Below, piece by piece: positions 41,869-49,803 of a stretch of DNA of 64,000 bases. The first letter of the stretch is position 1; every line of letters starts with the position of its first letter. Under the pieces are notes generated by a model that saw only the letters and a list, made by a program, of their open reading frames with translations, searched no databases and was not told where the DNA came from. The position numbers were made by a program, and so were the translations under genes. Source of the DNA: Hungatella hathewayi WAL-18680 (GTDB lineage Bacteria > Bacillota > Clostridia > Lachnospirales > Lachnospiraceae). Where the stretch lies: contig NZ_JH379027.1 of NCBI RefSeq assembly GCF_000235505.1, forward strand, positions 310,001 through 374,000, written 5' to 3'.

Positions 41869-42249
41869 ATGCATACATTTGACGATTTGGTCCATATTAT
41901 AGACGAGCTCCGTTCCGAGCATGGTTGTCCCTGGGATAAGGAGCAGACACACGAGAGCTTGAAGATTTGTCTGGCCAACGAAAGCCAGGAGGTTTATGAC
42001 GCCATTGACAATCAGGACATGGAGAACCTCTGTGAGGAACTGGGAGATATCCTGCTCCAGGTGATGCTGCACAGCCAGATAGCCAAGGAAGAAGGGGCGT
42101 TTACCATCGACGATGTGGTGGATGGCGTGTGCCGGAAGATGATTCGCAGACACCCCCATGTATTCGGGGATGTGAAGGTGAATTCTGTCGAAGAAGGTCT
42201 GGCGCTGTGGAATGCAATAAAAAAGCAGGAAAAAGCCGAAAAACCTTGA
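41869..42249 (+). CDS. mazG: MazG-type nucleotide pyrophosphohydrolase (short form)
   Basis: Hydrolyses nucleoside triphosphates to monophosphates, cleaning the nucleotide pool. The 126-residue protein is a single MazG domain: CPWDKEQTHESL, then the metal-binding E-x-x-E and E-x-x-D motifs in ESQEVYDAI and EELGDILLQV. Full-length MazG has two such domains; this is the single-domain form. Start at 41869 has GGAGGGCAGG upstream. It begins the conserved Clostridial hup-yabPQ-ftsH neighbourhood. Confidence 0.88.
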   Translation: MHTFDDLVHIIDELRSEHGCPWDKEQTHESLKICLANESQEVYDAIDNQDMENLCEELGDILLQVMLHSQIAKEEGAFTIDDVVDGVCRKMIRRHPHVFGDVKVNSVEEGLALWNAIKKQEKAEKP

Positions 42250-42274
42250 CAAAGCATGGAGAAACGGCTATAAA
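42246..42274 (+). promoter_or_regulatory. SigmaA promoter of the HU gene
   Basis: TTGACA at 42246-42251 overlaps the mazG stop, 17-bp spacer, TATAAA at 42269-42274. It gives hup its own promoter. Confidence 0.75.
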
Positions 42275-42292
42275 TGATAGAGTATAGAAAAT

Positions 42293-42323
42293 TTATAATG
42301 GAACAGAATGGTTGCCATTATAA
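42293..42323 (+). repeat. Inverted repeat in the HU gene leader
   Basis: Perfect 9-bp arms TTATAATGG and CCATTATAA around a 13-base loop, just upstream of the hup ribosome site. Could be an mRNA stability hairpin or a protein-binding dyad. Confidence 0.55.
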
Positions 42324-42347
42324 TCCATATTTAGGAGGAAGATGTCA

Positions 42348-42623
42348 ATGAATAAGACAGAGTTAATCGCAGCAGTAGCTGAAAAGGCAGAAATTTCGAA
42401 AAAGGACGCTGAGAAGGCAGTTAAGGCATTCACAGAGGTTGTTTCTGATGAGTTAGTGAAAGGTGAGAAGATTCAGTTAGTTGGATTTGGTACATTCGAA
42501 GTATCTGAGAGACCAGCCAGAGAGGGTAGAAATCCTAAGACAGGCGAAGTTATGACAATCGCTGCTTCCAAAGCACCAAAGTTCAAAGCTGGTAAAGCAT
42601 TAAAGGACATGGTAAACGAATAA
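42348..42623 (+). CDS. hup: HU family DNA-binding protein
   Basis: Nucleoid protein that bends and compacts DNA. The 91-residue protein is standard HU length, with MNKTELI at the start and the conserved arm region [21 protein letters not shown] choose ATG 42348, nine bases after AGGAGG; the ATG at 42342 is too close to it. Codon use is strongly biased and AT-richer than neighbours, as expected for high expression. Confidence 0.96.
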   Translation: MNKTELIAAVAEKAEISKKDAEKAVKAFTEVVSDELVKGEKIQLVGFGTFEVSERPAREGRNPKTGEVMTIAASKAPKFKAGKALKDMVNE

Positions 42624-42626
42624 TTC

Positions 42627-42866
42627 ATGAGATTGGACAAGTTTTTGAAGATATCACGACTCATTAAGCGCAGAACCGTTGCCAACGAAGCGTGTGACGC
42701 AGGCCGCGTTCTGGTCAATGACAAGCCGGCCAAGGCATCGCTGAACGTAAAGGTGGGTGACACCATTGAAATTCAGTTCGGGACAAGCTCTGTCAAGGTA
42801 GAAGTACTGGATGTGCAGGAGACCGTGAAGAAGGATGAGGCCAAAGAGCTTTATCGCTATCTGTAA
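42627..42866 (+). CDS. rqcP: S4-domain RNA-binding protein RqcP (YabO)
   Basis: Works with RqcH in ribosome quality control, adding alanine tails to stalled peptides on 50S subunits. The 79-residue protein is an S4 fold with MRLDKFLKISRLIKRRTVANE and the basic pocket AGRVLVNDKPAKAS. It lies three bases after the hup stop and is probably co-expressed with it. Confidence 0.92.
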   Translation: MRLDKFLKISRLIKRRTVANEACDAGRVLVNDKPAKASLNVKVGDTIEIQFGTSSVKVEVLDVQETVKKDEAKELYRYL

Positions 42867-42881
42867 CATGAATAAATTGAG

Positions 42882-42937
42882 AAACCTCTTAATATACTTA
42901 AGCAGATGATTGTATAAGTATGTTAGGAGGTTTTTTT
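42882..42937 (+). promoter_or_regulatory. Terminator-like hairpin that includes the yabP ribosome binding site
   Basis: Left arm 42882-42900 pairs with right arm 42915-42933 over 19 positions (17 Watson-Crick matches, two G-U). The right arm contains AGGAGG (42925-42930) and is followed by TTTTTTT and the yabP ATG. In readthrough from hup/rqcP it would act as a terminator and bury the ribosome site. Confidence 0.75.
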
Positions 42938-43222
42938 ATGGATGAAAAAATAGGGACCCGCCCTCACAAGCTGGCGATTCAGAACCGCGCCGTGGGCAAT
43001 ATCACGGGAATTCAGGACGTGGTATCCTTTGATGAGAATCAGGTTGTTCTGGACACGGATATGGGCCTCCTGACCATCAAGGGCAAGGATATGCATGTGA
43101 GCCGTCTGACCCTGGAGAAGGGGGAGGTGGACGTGGAAGGGACCATCGATAGTCTGGTATATTCCTCCAATACCTCTTACAGAAAATCCGGTGAATCCGT
43201 CTTTACCCGGCTGTTTAAATAG
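42938..43222 (+). CDS. yabP: Sporulation protein YabP
   Basis: Mother-cell sporulation protein conserved next to yabQ. The 94-residue protein has the characteristic LAIQNRAVGNITGIQDVVSF start and KGKDMHVSRLTLEKGEVDVEG core. Start at 42938 lies after AGGAGGTTTTTTT, the site inside the hairpin described at 42882-42937. No membrane segment is seen. Confidence 0.92.
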   Translation: MDEKIGTRPHKLAIQNRAVGNITGIQDVVSFDENQVVLDTDMGLLTIKGKDMHVSRLTLEKGEVDVEGTIDSLVYSSNTSYRKSGESVFTRLFK

Positions 43223-43246
43223 AGGTGCGGAAGGAAGGTGACAGGC

Positions 43247-43699
43247 ATGAGCGCAACCATCAATTATGAGGTAAGGCTTCTGGCGGTAAGCTTTCTGACG
43301 GGGGTGGGGCTGCTGGTGGTCTATGATTGTCTGCGGGTATTCCGCCTTCTGTGTCCTCACAGCGATATTGCCGTTGGAATAGAAGACATGCTCTATTGGA
43401 TATATTCGGCACTGATGACATTCAGCCTGCTGTACCGGGAAAATGACGGCGATATCCGGGCCTACGCCGTGGTGTCGGCCTTCGTGGGAATGGCCCTGTA
43501 TCAGTGGCTTGTCAGCCGTAATTTCCTAAAGTACTTGAAAAAACTGTTAAAGTATCTTAGAATGAAGACAGGTAAACATAAAACGGAAAGACAGAAGAAA
43601 CGAAACGAGAAGAAAAGCGGGAAACAGCGCGAGAAATTGAAAAAGCGTGAGACAAGCAGACACAGGAAGCAGACATCAATAAAAGAAGCCGGTGATTGA
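43247..43699 (+). CDS. yabQ: Sporulation membrane protein YabQ
   Basis: Needed for spore cortex formation in Bacillus. The 150-residue protein has about three membrane segments in residues 12-95 (LLAVSFLTGVGLLVVYDCLR, then two more) and a very basic Lys/Arg-rich tail from about 100 on. GTG 43238 is an alternative start; ATG 43247 is better placed after GGAAGG. Its stop abuts the divIC start. Confidence 0.88.
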   Translation: MSATINYEVRLLAVSFLTGVGLLVVYDCLRVFRLLCPHSDIAVGIEDMLYWIYSALMTFSLLYRENDGDIRAYAVVSAFVGMALYQWLVSRNFLKYLKKLLKYLRMKTGKHKTERQKKRNEKKSGKQREKLKKRETSRHRKQTSIKEAGD

Positions 43700-44014
43700 A
43701 TGAGAGTCAGAGTTTCAAAGAAGAAGAAAAAAGACAAGCTGGGCAACCGGATGGCGTTGCTGGGCATTACATTTGTGGTTATCAGTATGGCCGTTGTGGT
43801 CAATCTGCGCGGCGCGTCGTTAAAAGATAAGGAACTGCAGTACCAGATGAAGGAAGAGACCCTGCAAAAGCGCCTGGAGCAGGAGGAGCAGAGGGCCGAG
43901 CAGCTGGAGGAGCAGAGAATCTATGTCCAGACCAAGCAGTACATAGAGAAAGTAGCCAAGGAAAAACTGGGGCTGGTGAATCCCGATGAGATTCTGTTAA
44001 AACCGGCCGAATAA
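43700..44014 (+). CDS. divIC: Septum formation initiator DivIC/FtsB-like
   Basis: Divisome protein that works with DivIB and FtsL. The 104-residue protein has a basic cytoplasmic start (KKKKKDK), one membrane segment at about 18-36, and an extracellular coiled coil (LQKRLEQEEQRAEQLEEQR) ending in the YIEKVAKEKLGLVNPDE motif. It abuts yabQ and follows the Clostridial order. Confidence 0.9.
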   Translation: MRVRVSKKKKKDKLGNRMALLGITFVVISMAVVVNLRGASLKDKELQYQMKEETLQKRLEQEEQRAEQLEEQRIYVQTKQYIEKVAKEKLGLVNPDEILLKPAE

Positions 44015-44026
44015 TAACAGGAATAT

Positions 44027-44094
44027 TTTGTCGATGAGTTTCATGGATTTGCGTCCATGAAATGACATTTATTTCCCTTCTGACCATGTATAAT
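44027..44094 (+). promoter_or_regulatory. Probable Spo0A-dependent spoIIE promoter with 21-bp spacer
   Basis: ATGACA (44062-44067) and TATAAT (44089-44094) are separated by exactly 21 bp, the unusual spacing of the Bacillus spoIIE promoter. A near-perfect 0A box, TTTGTCGAT, lies at 44027-44035. A hairpin (TTTCATGGA/TCCATGAAA, 44039-44062) lies between them and may end the divIC transcript. Confidence 0.6.
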
Positions 44095-44182
44095 GCCAGT
44101 GGAGAAGGAATGCCCGGGAGGGGCATTTCCGAAAGACCGGCCCACGAAAGCGGTGGGAGATACAGGTTAGGAGGGATTTTTT

Positions 44183-45598
44183 GTGTTGAATCGAAGGAGC
44201 GGCCATAAGGATATGGCCGATATTCATGTATATACGGCAAAGAAACTGAGCGATATGGCCGGTTCCCTGGAGGAGTTGGCGAAATCCTTTGATGACGAGA
44301 TAAACGGAGGGGGACGTCTGACGAAGGAGGACGGGCTGGCCGCCATGCAGACTGCCGGCGCCATGGTGTGCGGGGACTGCCGCCGGTGCAACGTGTATTC
44401 CGATACGGAAAAGGAGGACAGCTATTATCTGTACTATCTGCTGAGAGCCTTTGAGCAGAAGGGCAGCATCGACTATGAGGACATGCCAAGACTGTTTCAG
44501 GAGACCTGCCGGAGGAAAGAGGATTATCTGGGGCAGCTGAACCGCCATCTGGGGAAGGCCACCATGAATCTGTCCTGGAAGAACCGGTTTCTGGAGAGCC
44601 GGGACGCGGTGGTGTCCCAGTTTCGGGAACTGGCGGTGATATTGGAGGAGTTCTCCAGACAGATGGAGGAGGCGGTCGACGTGACGTCCCAGTACGAGCG
44701 GGCGGTGCGCCGGGTCTTCTATCATCAGAACATGGTGATTGACCATATGCTGATTCTGGAGTACGAGAACCGCTGCCGGGAGGCATTTCTCACGGTGAAA
44801 ACCAATCATGGGAAATGCATCACGACAAAAGAAGCGGCCGGCTATCTGGGACAGGCTATGGGAGACGGCGAGTGGGATGTGGCCAGGGACAGCAAGGTGA
44901 TTGTGACCAGGCAGTTTGCCACTATCCGGTTTATCGAGAGCGGGAAATACCGGGCGCTTTACGGCGTGGCCAAGGCGGTGAAACAGGGAGAAGCAATATC
45001 GGGGGATAATTATACCTTCTGTGAGAATACGTCCGGGCAGGTGGTGATGAGTCTGTCGGACGGTATGGGCAGCGGGGAGACGGCCTGGGAGGAGAGCAAG
45101 CGGGTCATCGAACTGACAGAGCAGCTGCTGGCCGCCGGCTACTCGCCAAGGTCGGCATTAAAGCTGGTCAATACCATCCTTTTGCTGGCCGGCACGGAGC
45201 AGCACCCGGCCACCATTGATTTGTGCTGCATAGACTTGTATACCGGTGTGCTGGAAGTGATGAAGCTGGGGGCGGTTGCCACCTTTATCATCGGAGATGA
45301 CGGCGTGGAGCTTCTGGAGGCGGTGGATGTGCCAGCGGGGGTATTAAATCCCGTTGAGCCGGTGCTGCTGTCCAGGAAGCTGTGGGAGAACAACCGGATT
45401 GTGATGGTCAGCGACGGGGTGCTGGACGCGCTGCCGGGGGCGGAGAAGGAGCAGGTCATGAAGGATTTTCTGGAAAGCATCCCAAGGAGGACGCCCCAGG
45501 ATATGGCGGAGCGGATACTGGAGTTTGCCGCCTCGTTTGCGGAGAGCGCCAGAGACGACATGACGGTGCTGACGGCGGGAATCTGGAAGAGAAATTAA
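44183..45598 (+). CDS. spoIIE: Stage II sporulation protein E phosphatase lacking the membrane domain
   Basis: PP2C phosphatase that dephosphorylates SpoIIAA and so frees sigmaF in the forespore. The 471-residue protein has the SpoIIE central region (residues ~10-250, with Cys pairs in CGDCRRC) and a C-terminal PP2C domain with LSDGMGSGE near 292, VSDGVLD and DDMTVL metal sites. Bacillus SpoIIE has about 827 residues with ten N-terminal membrane helices; these are missing here and the 168 bp upstream cannot encode them. GTG start at 44183 follows AGGAGGG. The conserved locus supports orthology. Confidence 0.85.
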   Translation: MLNRRSGHKDMADIHVYTAKKLSDMAGSLEELAKSFDDEINGGGRLTKEDGLAAMQTAGAMVCGDCRRCNVYSDTEKEDSYYLYYLLRAFEQKGSIDYEDMPRLFQETCRRKEDYLGQLNRHLGKATMNLSWKNRFLESRDAVVSQFRELAVILEEFSRQMEEAVDVTSQYERAVRRVFYHQNMVIDHMLILEYENRCREAFLTVKTNHGKCITTKEAAGYLGQAMGDGEWDVARDSKVIVTRQFATIRFIESGKYRALYGVAKAVKQGEAISGDNYTFCENTSGQVVMSLSDGMGSGETAWEESKRVIELTEQLLAAGYSPRSALKLVNTILLLAGTEQHPATIDLCCIDLYTGVLEVMKLGAVATFIIGDDGVELLEAVDVPAGVLNPVEPVLLSRKLWENNRIVMVSDGVLDALPGAEKEQVMKDFLESIPRRTPQDMAERILEFAASFAESARDDMTVLTAGIWKRN

Positions 45599-45639
45599 GG
45601 ATACGGCTGACAGGCGGGTCTGCAGCCGTAACAAAAGAA

Positions 45640-45668
45640 TTGCAACTGCGGGGAAATCCTAGTATACT
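45640..45668 (+). promoter_or_regulatory. SigmaA promoter of tilS-hpt-ftsH
   Basis: TTGCAA, 17-bp spacer, TATACT. A small hairpin (ACGGCTG/CAGCCGT, 45603-45629) just upstream follows spoIIE and lacks a T-run. Confidence 0.6.
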
Positions 45669-45738
45669 ATCCACAGATGTAACAGTTTAGACGGTTATTG
45701 GGCTGTTTTTAGAGAATGACGGATTGAGGAATGATATC

Positions 45739-47100
45739 ATGCAAAAGAAGGTGAGGGACTATATATCGTCCTGCCATATGCTTGAGGAGGGGGAGCAGGT
45801 GATTGCCGCGGTGTCCGGTGGGGCGGATTCGGTGTGCCTGCTTCATCTTCTTGTGGGGCTTCGTAAGGAACTGCATATCGGCGTCAGCGCCGTCCACGTC
45901 CACCACGGTATCCGTGGGGAGGAGGCGGACAGGGACGCGTCTTTTACGGAGGAACTCTGCCGGAGTCTGGGGGTCCCCTGTCTTGTGGTGCGCAAAGATG
46001 TGCCGGGATATGCCGCCCGGCATTCCATGTCCCTGGAGGAAGCGGGGAGATACCTGCGCTATGAGGCATTTGGGGAGGAGGCCAGGCGGCTTGGCGGGGC
46101 CAAGATTGCGGTGGCCCACCACAGCGGAGACCAGGCGGAGACCATTTTACACAATCTGCTCCGGGGCAGCAGTCTGAAAGGACTGGGGGGGATGGAGCCG
46201 GTGCGGGATGGCATTATCCGGCCGCTTCTGACCTGCAGCCGGGAGGAGATCCTGGATTATCTGGGACAGAACGGTCTCACCTACTGCGAGGATTCCACCA
46301 ACGCCGGCGGCGATTACACCAGGAACCGCCTGCGCAACGTCATTATCCCGCAGCTTGTCAGTGAAATAAATCACGGGGCGGTGGAACATATTATCCGCGC
46401 CGGGGATATGATAGGGCAGGCGGATGCATATATTAAAAAAGCGGCTGTCAGGGAACTGGAAGTCCATGGACAGTGGGAAGAAGAGCGGGCAGGGATGGAT
46501 ACGGATGTCCTGAAGGAACTTGACGGGATTGTGGGAAGCTATGTCATCATGGAGATGATAACCAGGCTTGGCGGCTCCAGCAAAGACATCACGTCCCGGC
46601 ATGTGGCGCTGGTACGGGAACTTCTTGACAAGGAAGTGGGCGCCCGGCTGAATCTGCCTTATGCACTGACTGCCAGAAGAAGTTATACGAAATTGTGGAT
46701 AGAGCGTGAAAATAAATCCACTCCTGTGGATAACATTCCGGAAATTCCCCTTCCAACGCCGGTATTTACTGTGCTGGAGCGGGAAAAACATCAGAAATTT
46801 CCAGAAAATGAGTATACGAAATGGTTTGATTATGATAAAATAAAGGGTACGTTATCTGTTAGGACCCGGCAAACGGGAGATTATATCACTTTGAGGGATG
46901 GAAAACGGAAAACCGTGAAATCCTATATGATTGATGAGAAAATTGAGAGAGAGCTGCGGGATGGAATTCCGCTTCTGGCAGAGGGAAACCATGTTTTATG
47001 GATTGTCGGATATCGAATCAGTGAATATTATAAGATAACAGAGGAAACGAAGAAGATACTGCAAGTACAGATGGATGGAGGAAGAGACCATGGCAGATAA
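45739..47100 (+). CDS. tilS: tRNA(Ile)-lysidine synthase
   Basis: Converts C34 of tRNA-Ile(CAU) to lysidine using ATP and lysine, allowing AUA decoding. The 453-residue protein has the PP-loop SGGADS at 26-31, HVHHGIRG, and the TilS C-terminal domains. I choose ATG 45739 with TGAGGA upstream; a TTG lies five codons earlier. It overlaps hpt by 11 bases. Confidence 0.94.
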   Translation: MQKKVRDYISSCHMLEEGEQVIAAVSGGADSVCLLHLLVGLRKELHIGVSAVHVHHGIRGEEADRDASFTEELCRSLGVPCLVVRKDVPGYAARHSMSLEEAGRYLRYEAFGEEARRLGGAKIAVAHHSGDQAETILHNLLRGSSLKGLGGMEPVRDGIIRPLLTCSREEILDYLGQNGLTYCEDSTNAGGDYTRNRLRNVIIPQLVSEINHGAVEHIIRAGDMIGQADAYIKKAAVRELEVHGQWEEERAGMDTDVLKELDGIVGSYVIMEMITRLGGSSKDITSRHVALVRELLDKEVGARLNLPYALTARRSYTKLWIERENKSTPVDNIPEIPLPTPVFTVLEREKHQKFPENEYTKWFDYDKIKGTLSVRTRQTGDYITLRDGKRKTVKSYMIDEKIERELRDGIPLLAEGNHVLWIVGYRISEYYKITEETKKILQVQMDGGRDHGR

Positions 47101-47614
47101 GATTCGGGTTTTAATCCCTGAAGAAGAGGTCAACAAGAGAATCAGTGAAGTGGCGGCACAGATAAGCAAGGATTATGAGGGACGTGATATTCACCTCATC
47201 TGCATTTTAAAGGGAGGCGTGTTCTTTACCTGTGAACTGGCGAAGAGGATTACGGTTCCGGTATCCCTTGATTTCATGTCCGTGTCCAGCTACGGGGCAG
47301 GCACCGTGTCCAGCGGCGTTGTGAGAATCATCAAGGATTTGGATGAACCGCTTGACGGCAAGGATGTCCTGATTGTGGAGGATATCATTGACTCGGGCAG
47401 AACTCTGGCTTACCTGATTGAGGTCTTAAAACAGAGGAATCCGAAACGGATCCAGCTGTGCACCCTGCTTGACAAACCGGAGCGCAGAGTGAAGAAAGAG
47501 GTGGAGGTAGCGTACACCTGCTTTACCATTCCGGACGAATTTGTAGTGGGATACGGTCTGGATTACGACCAGAAATATAGAAATCTGCCATACATCGGAG
47601 TGGTGGAACAATAA
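47090..47614 (+). CDS. hpt: Hypoxanthine phosphoribosyltransferase
   Basis: Purine salvage enzyme converting hypoxanthine or guanine plus PRPP to IMP or GMP. The 174-residue protein has the PRPP motif VEDIIDSGRTL and the base-binding DEFVVGYGLDY. Start at 47090 has GGAGGAAGAG upstream inside tilS. Confidence 0.95.
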   Translation: MADKIRVLIPEEEVNKRISEVAAQISKDYEGRDIHLICILKGGVFFTCELAKRITVPVSLDFMSVSSYGAGTVSSGVVRIIKDLDEPLDGKDVLIVEDIIDSGRTLAYLIEVLKQRNPKRIQLCTLLDKPERRVKKEVEVAYTCFTIPDEFVVGYGLDYDQKYRNLPYIGVVEQ

Positions 47615-47647
47615 ATAACGACAGTCAGAATATAAGGAGGCAGCTAG

Positions 47648-49459
47648 TTGAAACAACGTCAGCCATTAAGCGGTTTTGGGTTTATCGTGCTGGCCATCAT
47701 GATTGTCATGCTGGCTACAACATTTAACAGACAAAATTACAGTGAAAAGATTACGACCCAGGAGTTTTTGACAGAACTGGAAGCGGGGAACGTGGCATCA
47801 GCAATTTTGAAGCCCAACAAGGAGACCCCGACGGGAGAACTTATCCTGCTCATGAAAGACGGCAAGGAGAAGCAGTTATACCGCTCCGATGTGGAAGCGA
47901 CAGAGACGCTTTTGCTGGAACACGGAATTTCCTACGAATTGGAAAATGTGCCCCAGGAGAATTATCTCCTGACCATTGTACTGCCGATTATCATCTCGGC
48001 CGTGGTGTTGGTGGGGCTGTTCATGTTTATCAACGCCAGAGCGGCGGGAAGCGGCGGAGCCAACGCCAAGATGATGAACTTTGGCAAGAGCCGGGCCAAG
48101 ATGAGCAAGGAGACCGGCAAGACCAATTTTAAGAAAGTGGCGGGACTGCAGGAGGAGAAGGAGGACTTGGAAGAACTGGTCGATTTCCTCCGCAATCCCC
48201 AGAAATACACGGCGGTAGGCGCCAGAATTCCGAAAGGTGTGATTCTGGTGGGCCCTCCGGGAACCGGTAAAACACTGCTTGCCAAGGCGGTGGCCGGGGA
48301 GGCGGGAGTGCCGTTCTTCAGCATTTCCGGTTCGGACTTTGTGGAGATGTTTGTCGGTGTCGGCGCGTCCAGAGTCCGGGATTTGTTTGAGGAGGCCAAG
48401 AAGAACGCCCCCTGTATCGTGTTTATCGACGAGATTGACGCGGTGGCAAGACGGAGAGGCACCGGCATGGGCGGCGGCCACGATGAGAGGGAGCAGACAT
48501 TGAACCAGCTGCTGGTTGAGATGGACGGCTTCGGAGTCAACGAGGGCATCATCGTGATGGCGGCCACCAACCGTGTGGATATTCTGGACCCGGCTATTTT
48601 GAGACCGGGACGTTTTGACAGAAAGATTGGAGTGGGCCGGCCGGATGTGAAGGGCCGGGAAGAGATTCTGGAAGTTCACTCCAAGGAAAAGCCATTAGGC
48701 GAGGATGTGGATTTGAACCGGGTGGCCAGAACTACCTCCGGCTTTACCGGCGCGGATTTGGAGAACCTGCTCAATGAGGCGGCCATCGTGGCGGCCAGGG
48801 AAGGGCGCAAGTTCATCCAGCAGGCGGATATTGACCGCTCCTTTATCAAGGTGGGAATCGGTGCGGAGAAGCACAGCAAGGTGATATCCGAGAAGGAGAA
48901 GAAGATTACGGCTTACCACGAGGCAGGGCATGCCATATTATTCCATGTGCTTCCTGATGTGGGACCGGTGCATACGATATCCATCATTCCTACGGGAATG
49001 GGAGCGGCAGGCTACACCATGCCTCTGCCGGAAAATGATGAACTGTTCAACAGCAAGGGCAAGATGCTTCAGAATATCATGGTGTCCCTGGGAGGAAGAA
49101 TCGCGGAGGAGATTATCTTCGACGATGTGACCACCGGAGCATCCCAGGATATCAAGCAGGCGACGAGCATCGCCCGGGCGATGGTGACCAAGTACGGAAT
49201 GTCGGATAAGGTAGGTATGATTAACTACGACAATGACGACGATGAGGTGTTCATCGGCAGAGATTTGGCGCACACCAAGAGCTACGGGGAGCATGTGGCC
49301 TCAGCCATTGACAGCGAGGTGAAGAGAATTATTGACGAGTGTTATGAGAAGGCCAGAGCCATTATTCAGGAACACGTGTCCGTTTTACACCGCTGTACGG
49401 AGCTTTTAATCGAGAAAGAGAAGATTGGACAGGAAGAATTCGAAAGTTTGTTCGAATAA
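47648..49459 (+). CDS. ftsH: ATP-dependent membrane metalloprotease FtsH
   Basis: Hexameric membrane protease for quality control. The 603-residue protein has membrane segments at about 9-26 and 105-128, the AAA+ Walker A GPPGTGKT at 202-209, Walker B FIDEIDA, second-region-of-homology arginines ([20 protein letters not shown]) and the zinc site HEAGH at 424-428. It begins with TTG at 47648, well spaced from AAGGAGG. It ends the conserved cluster. Confidence 0.96.
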   Translation: MKQRQPLSGFGFIVLAIMIVMLATTFNRQNYSEKITTQEFLTELEAGNVASAILKPNKETPTGELILLMKDGKEKQLYRSDVEATETLLLEHGISYELENVPQENYLLTIVLPIIISAVVLVGLFMFINARAAGSGGANAKMMNFGKSRAKMSKETGKTNFKKVAGLQEEKEDLEELVDFLRNPQKYTAVGARIPKGVILVGPPGTGKTLLAKAVAGEAGVPFFSISGSDFVEMFVGVGASRVRDLFEEAKKNAPCIVFIDEIDAVARRRGTGMGGGHDEREQTLNQLLVEMDGFGVNEGIIVMAATNRVDILDPAILRPGRFDRKIGVGRPDVKGREEILEVHSKEKPLGEDVDLNRVARTTSGFTGADLENLLNEAAIVAAREGRKFIQQADIDRSFIKVGIGAEKHSKVISEKEKKITAYHEAGHAILFHVLPDVGPVHTISIIPTGMGAAGYTMPLPENDELFNSKGKMLQNIMVSLGGRIAEEIIFDDVTTGASQDIKQATSIARAMVTKYGMSDKVGMINYDNDDDEVFIGRDLAHTKSYGEHVASAIDSEVKRIIDECYEKARAIIQEHVSVLHRCTELLIEKEKIGQEEFESLFE

Positions 49460-49471
49460 TTGGAAAAGTTG

Positions 49472-49650
49472 CACAAAAATTACGATACCTTTTTGTGAAG
49501 TTTGTGCAGGCTGATTCTTACATCCTGGGGGAACTTATGATATTATAATTAACGTAACCCCCCCCCAATACATTATATAGTTTTTGCTACACCCCATAAG
49601 TAACGAAATACCTTCTCCTAAAAGAGCCAGCTACCCCGCTGGCTCTTTTA
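49472..49650 (+). terminator. ftsH downstream region: weak hairpin, C9 tract and strong terminator
   Basis: A weak AT-rich hairpin (CACAAAAA/TTTTTGTG, 49472-49497) is followed by a run of nine C (49558-49566) and a clear terminator with 13-bp arms TAAAAGAGCCAGC / GCTGGCTCTTTTA (49619-49650). The 344-bp gap 49460-49803 holds no gene. Confidence 0.75.
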
Positions 49651-49803
49651 ATGTCTATGGACAAGAAAACGTATTCGTGCGCGTGAAGGGGCGTCAGGGC
49701 AGTAAATATCTTTCATCTGCGGGTGCGATTGGCTGTTGTATATTTGGGCAGAATCATATAAAATAGAGTTATGAGGGTGGTATTAAGAAGGGAAATAGAA
49801 TTG

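Noticed and set aside
44095-44182. Cyclic-di-GMP or ZTP riboswitch in the spoIIE leader
   Set aside because: The conserved core motifs of these riboswitches are absent; only simple hairpins are seen.
49558-49566. C9 tract as a phase-variation switch
   Set aside because: It lies in an intergenic region with no reading frame across it and no clear promoter spacing effect.
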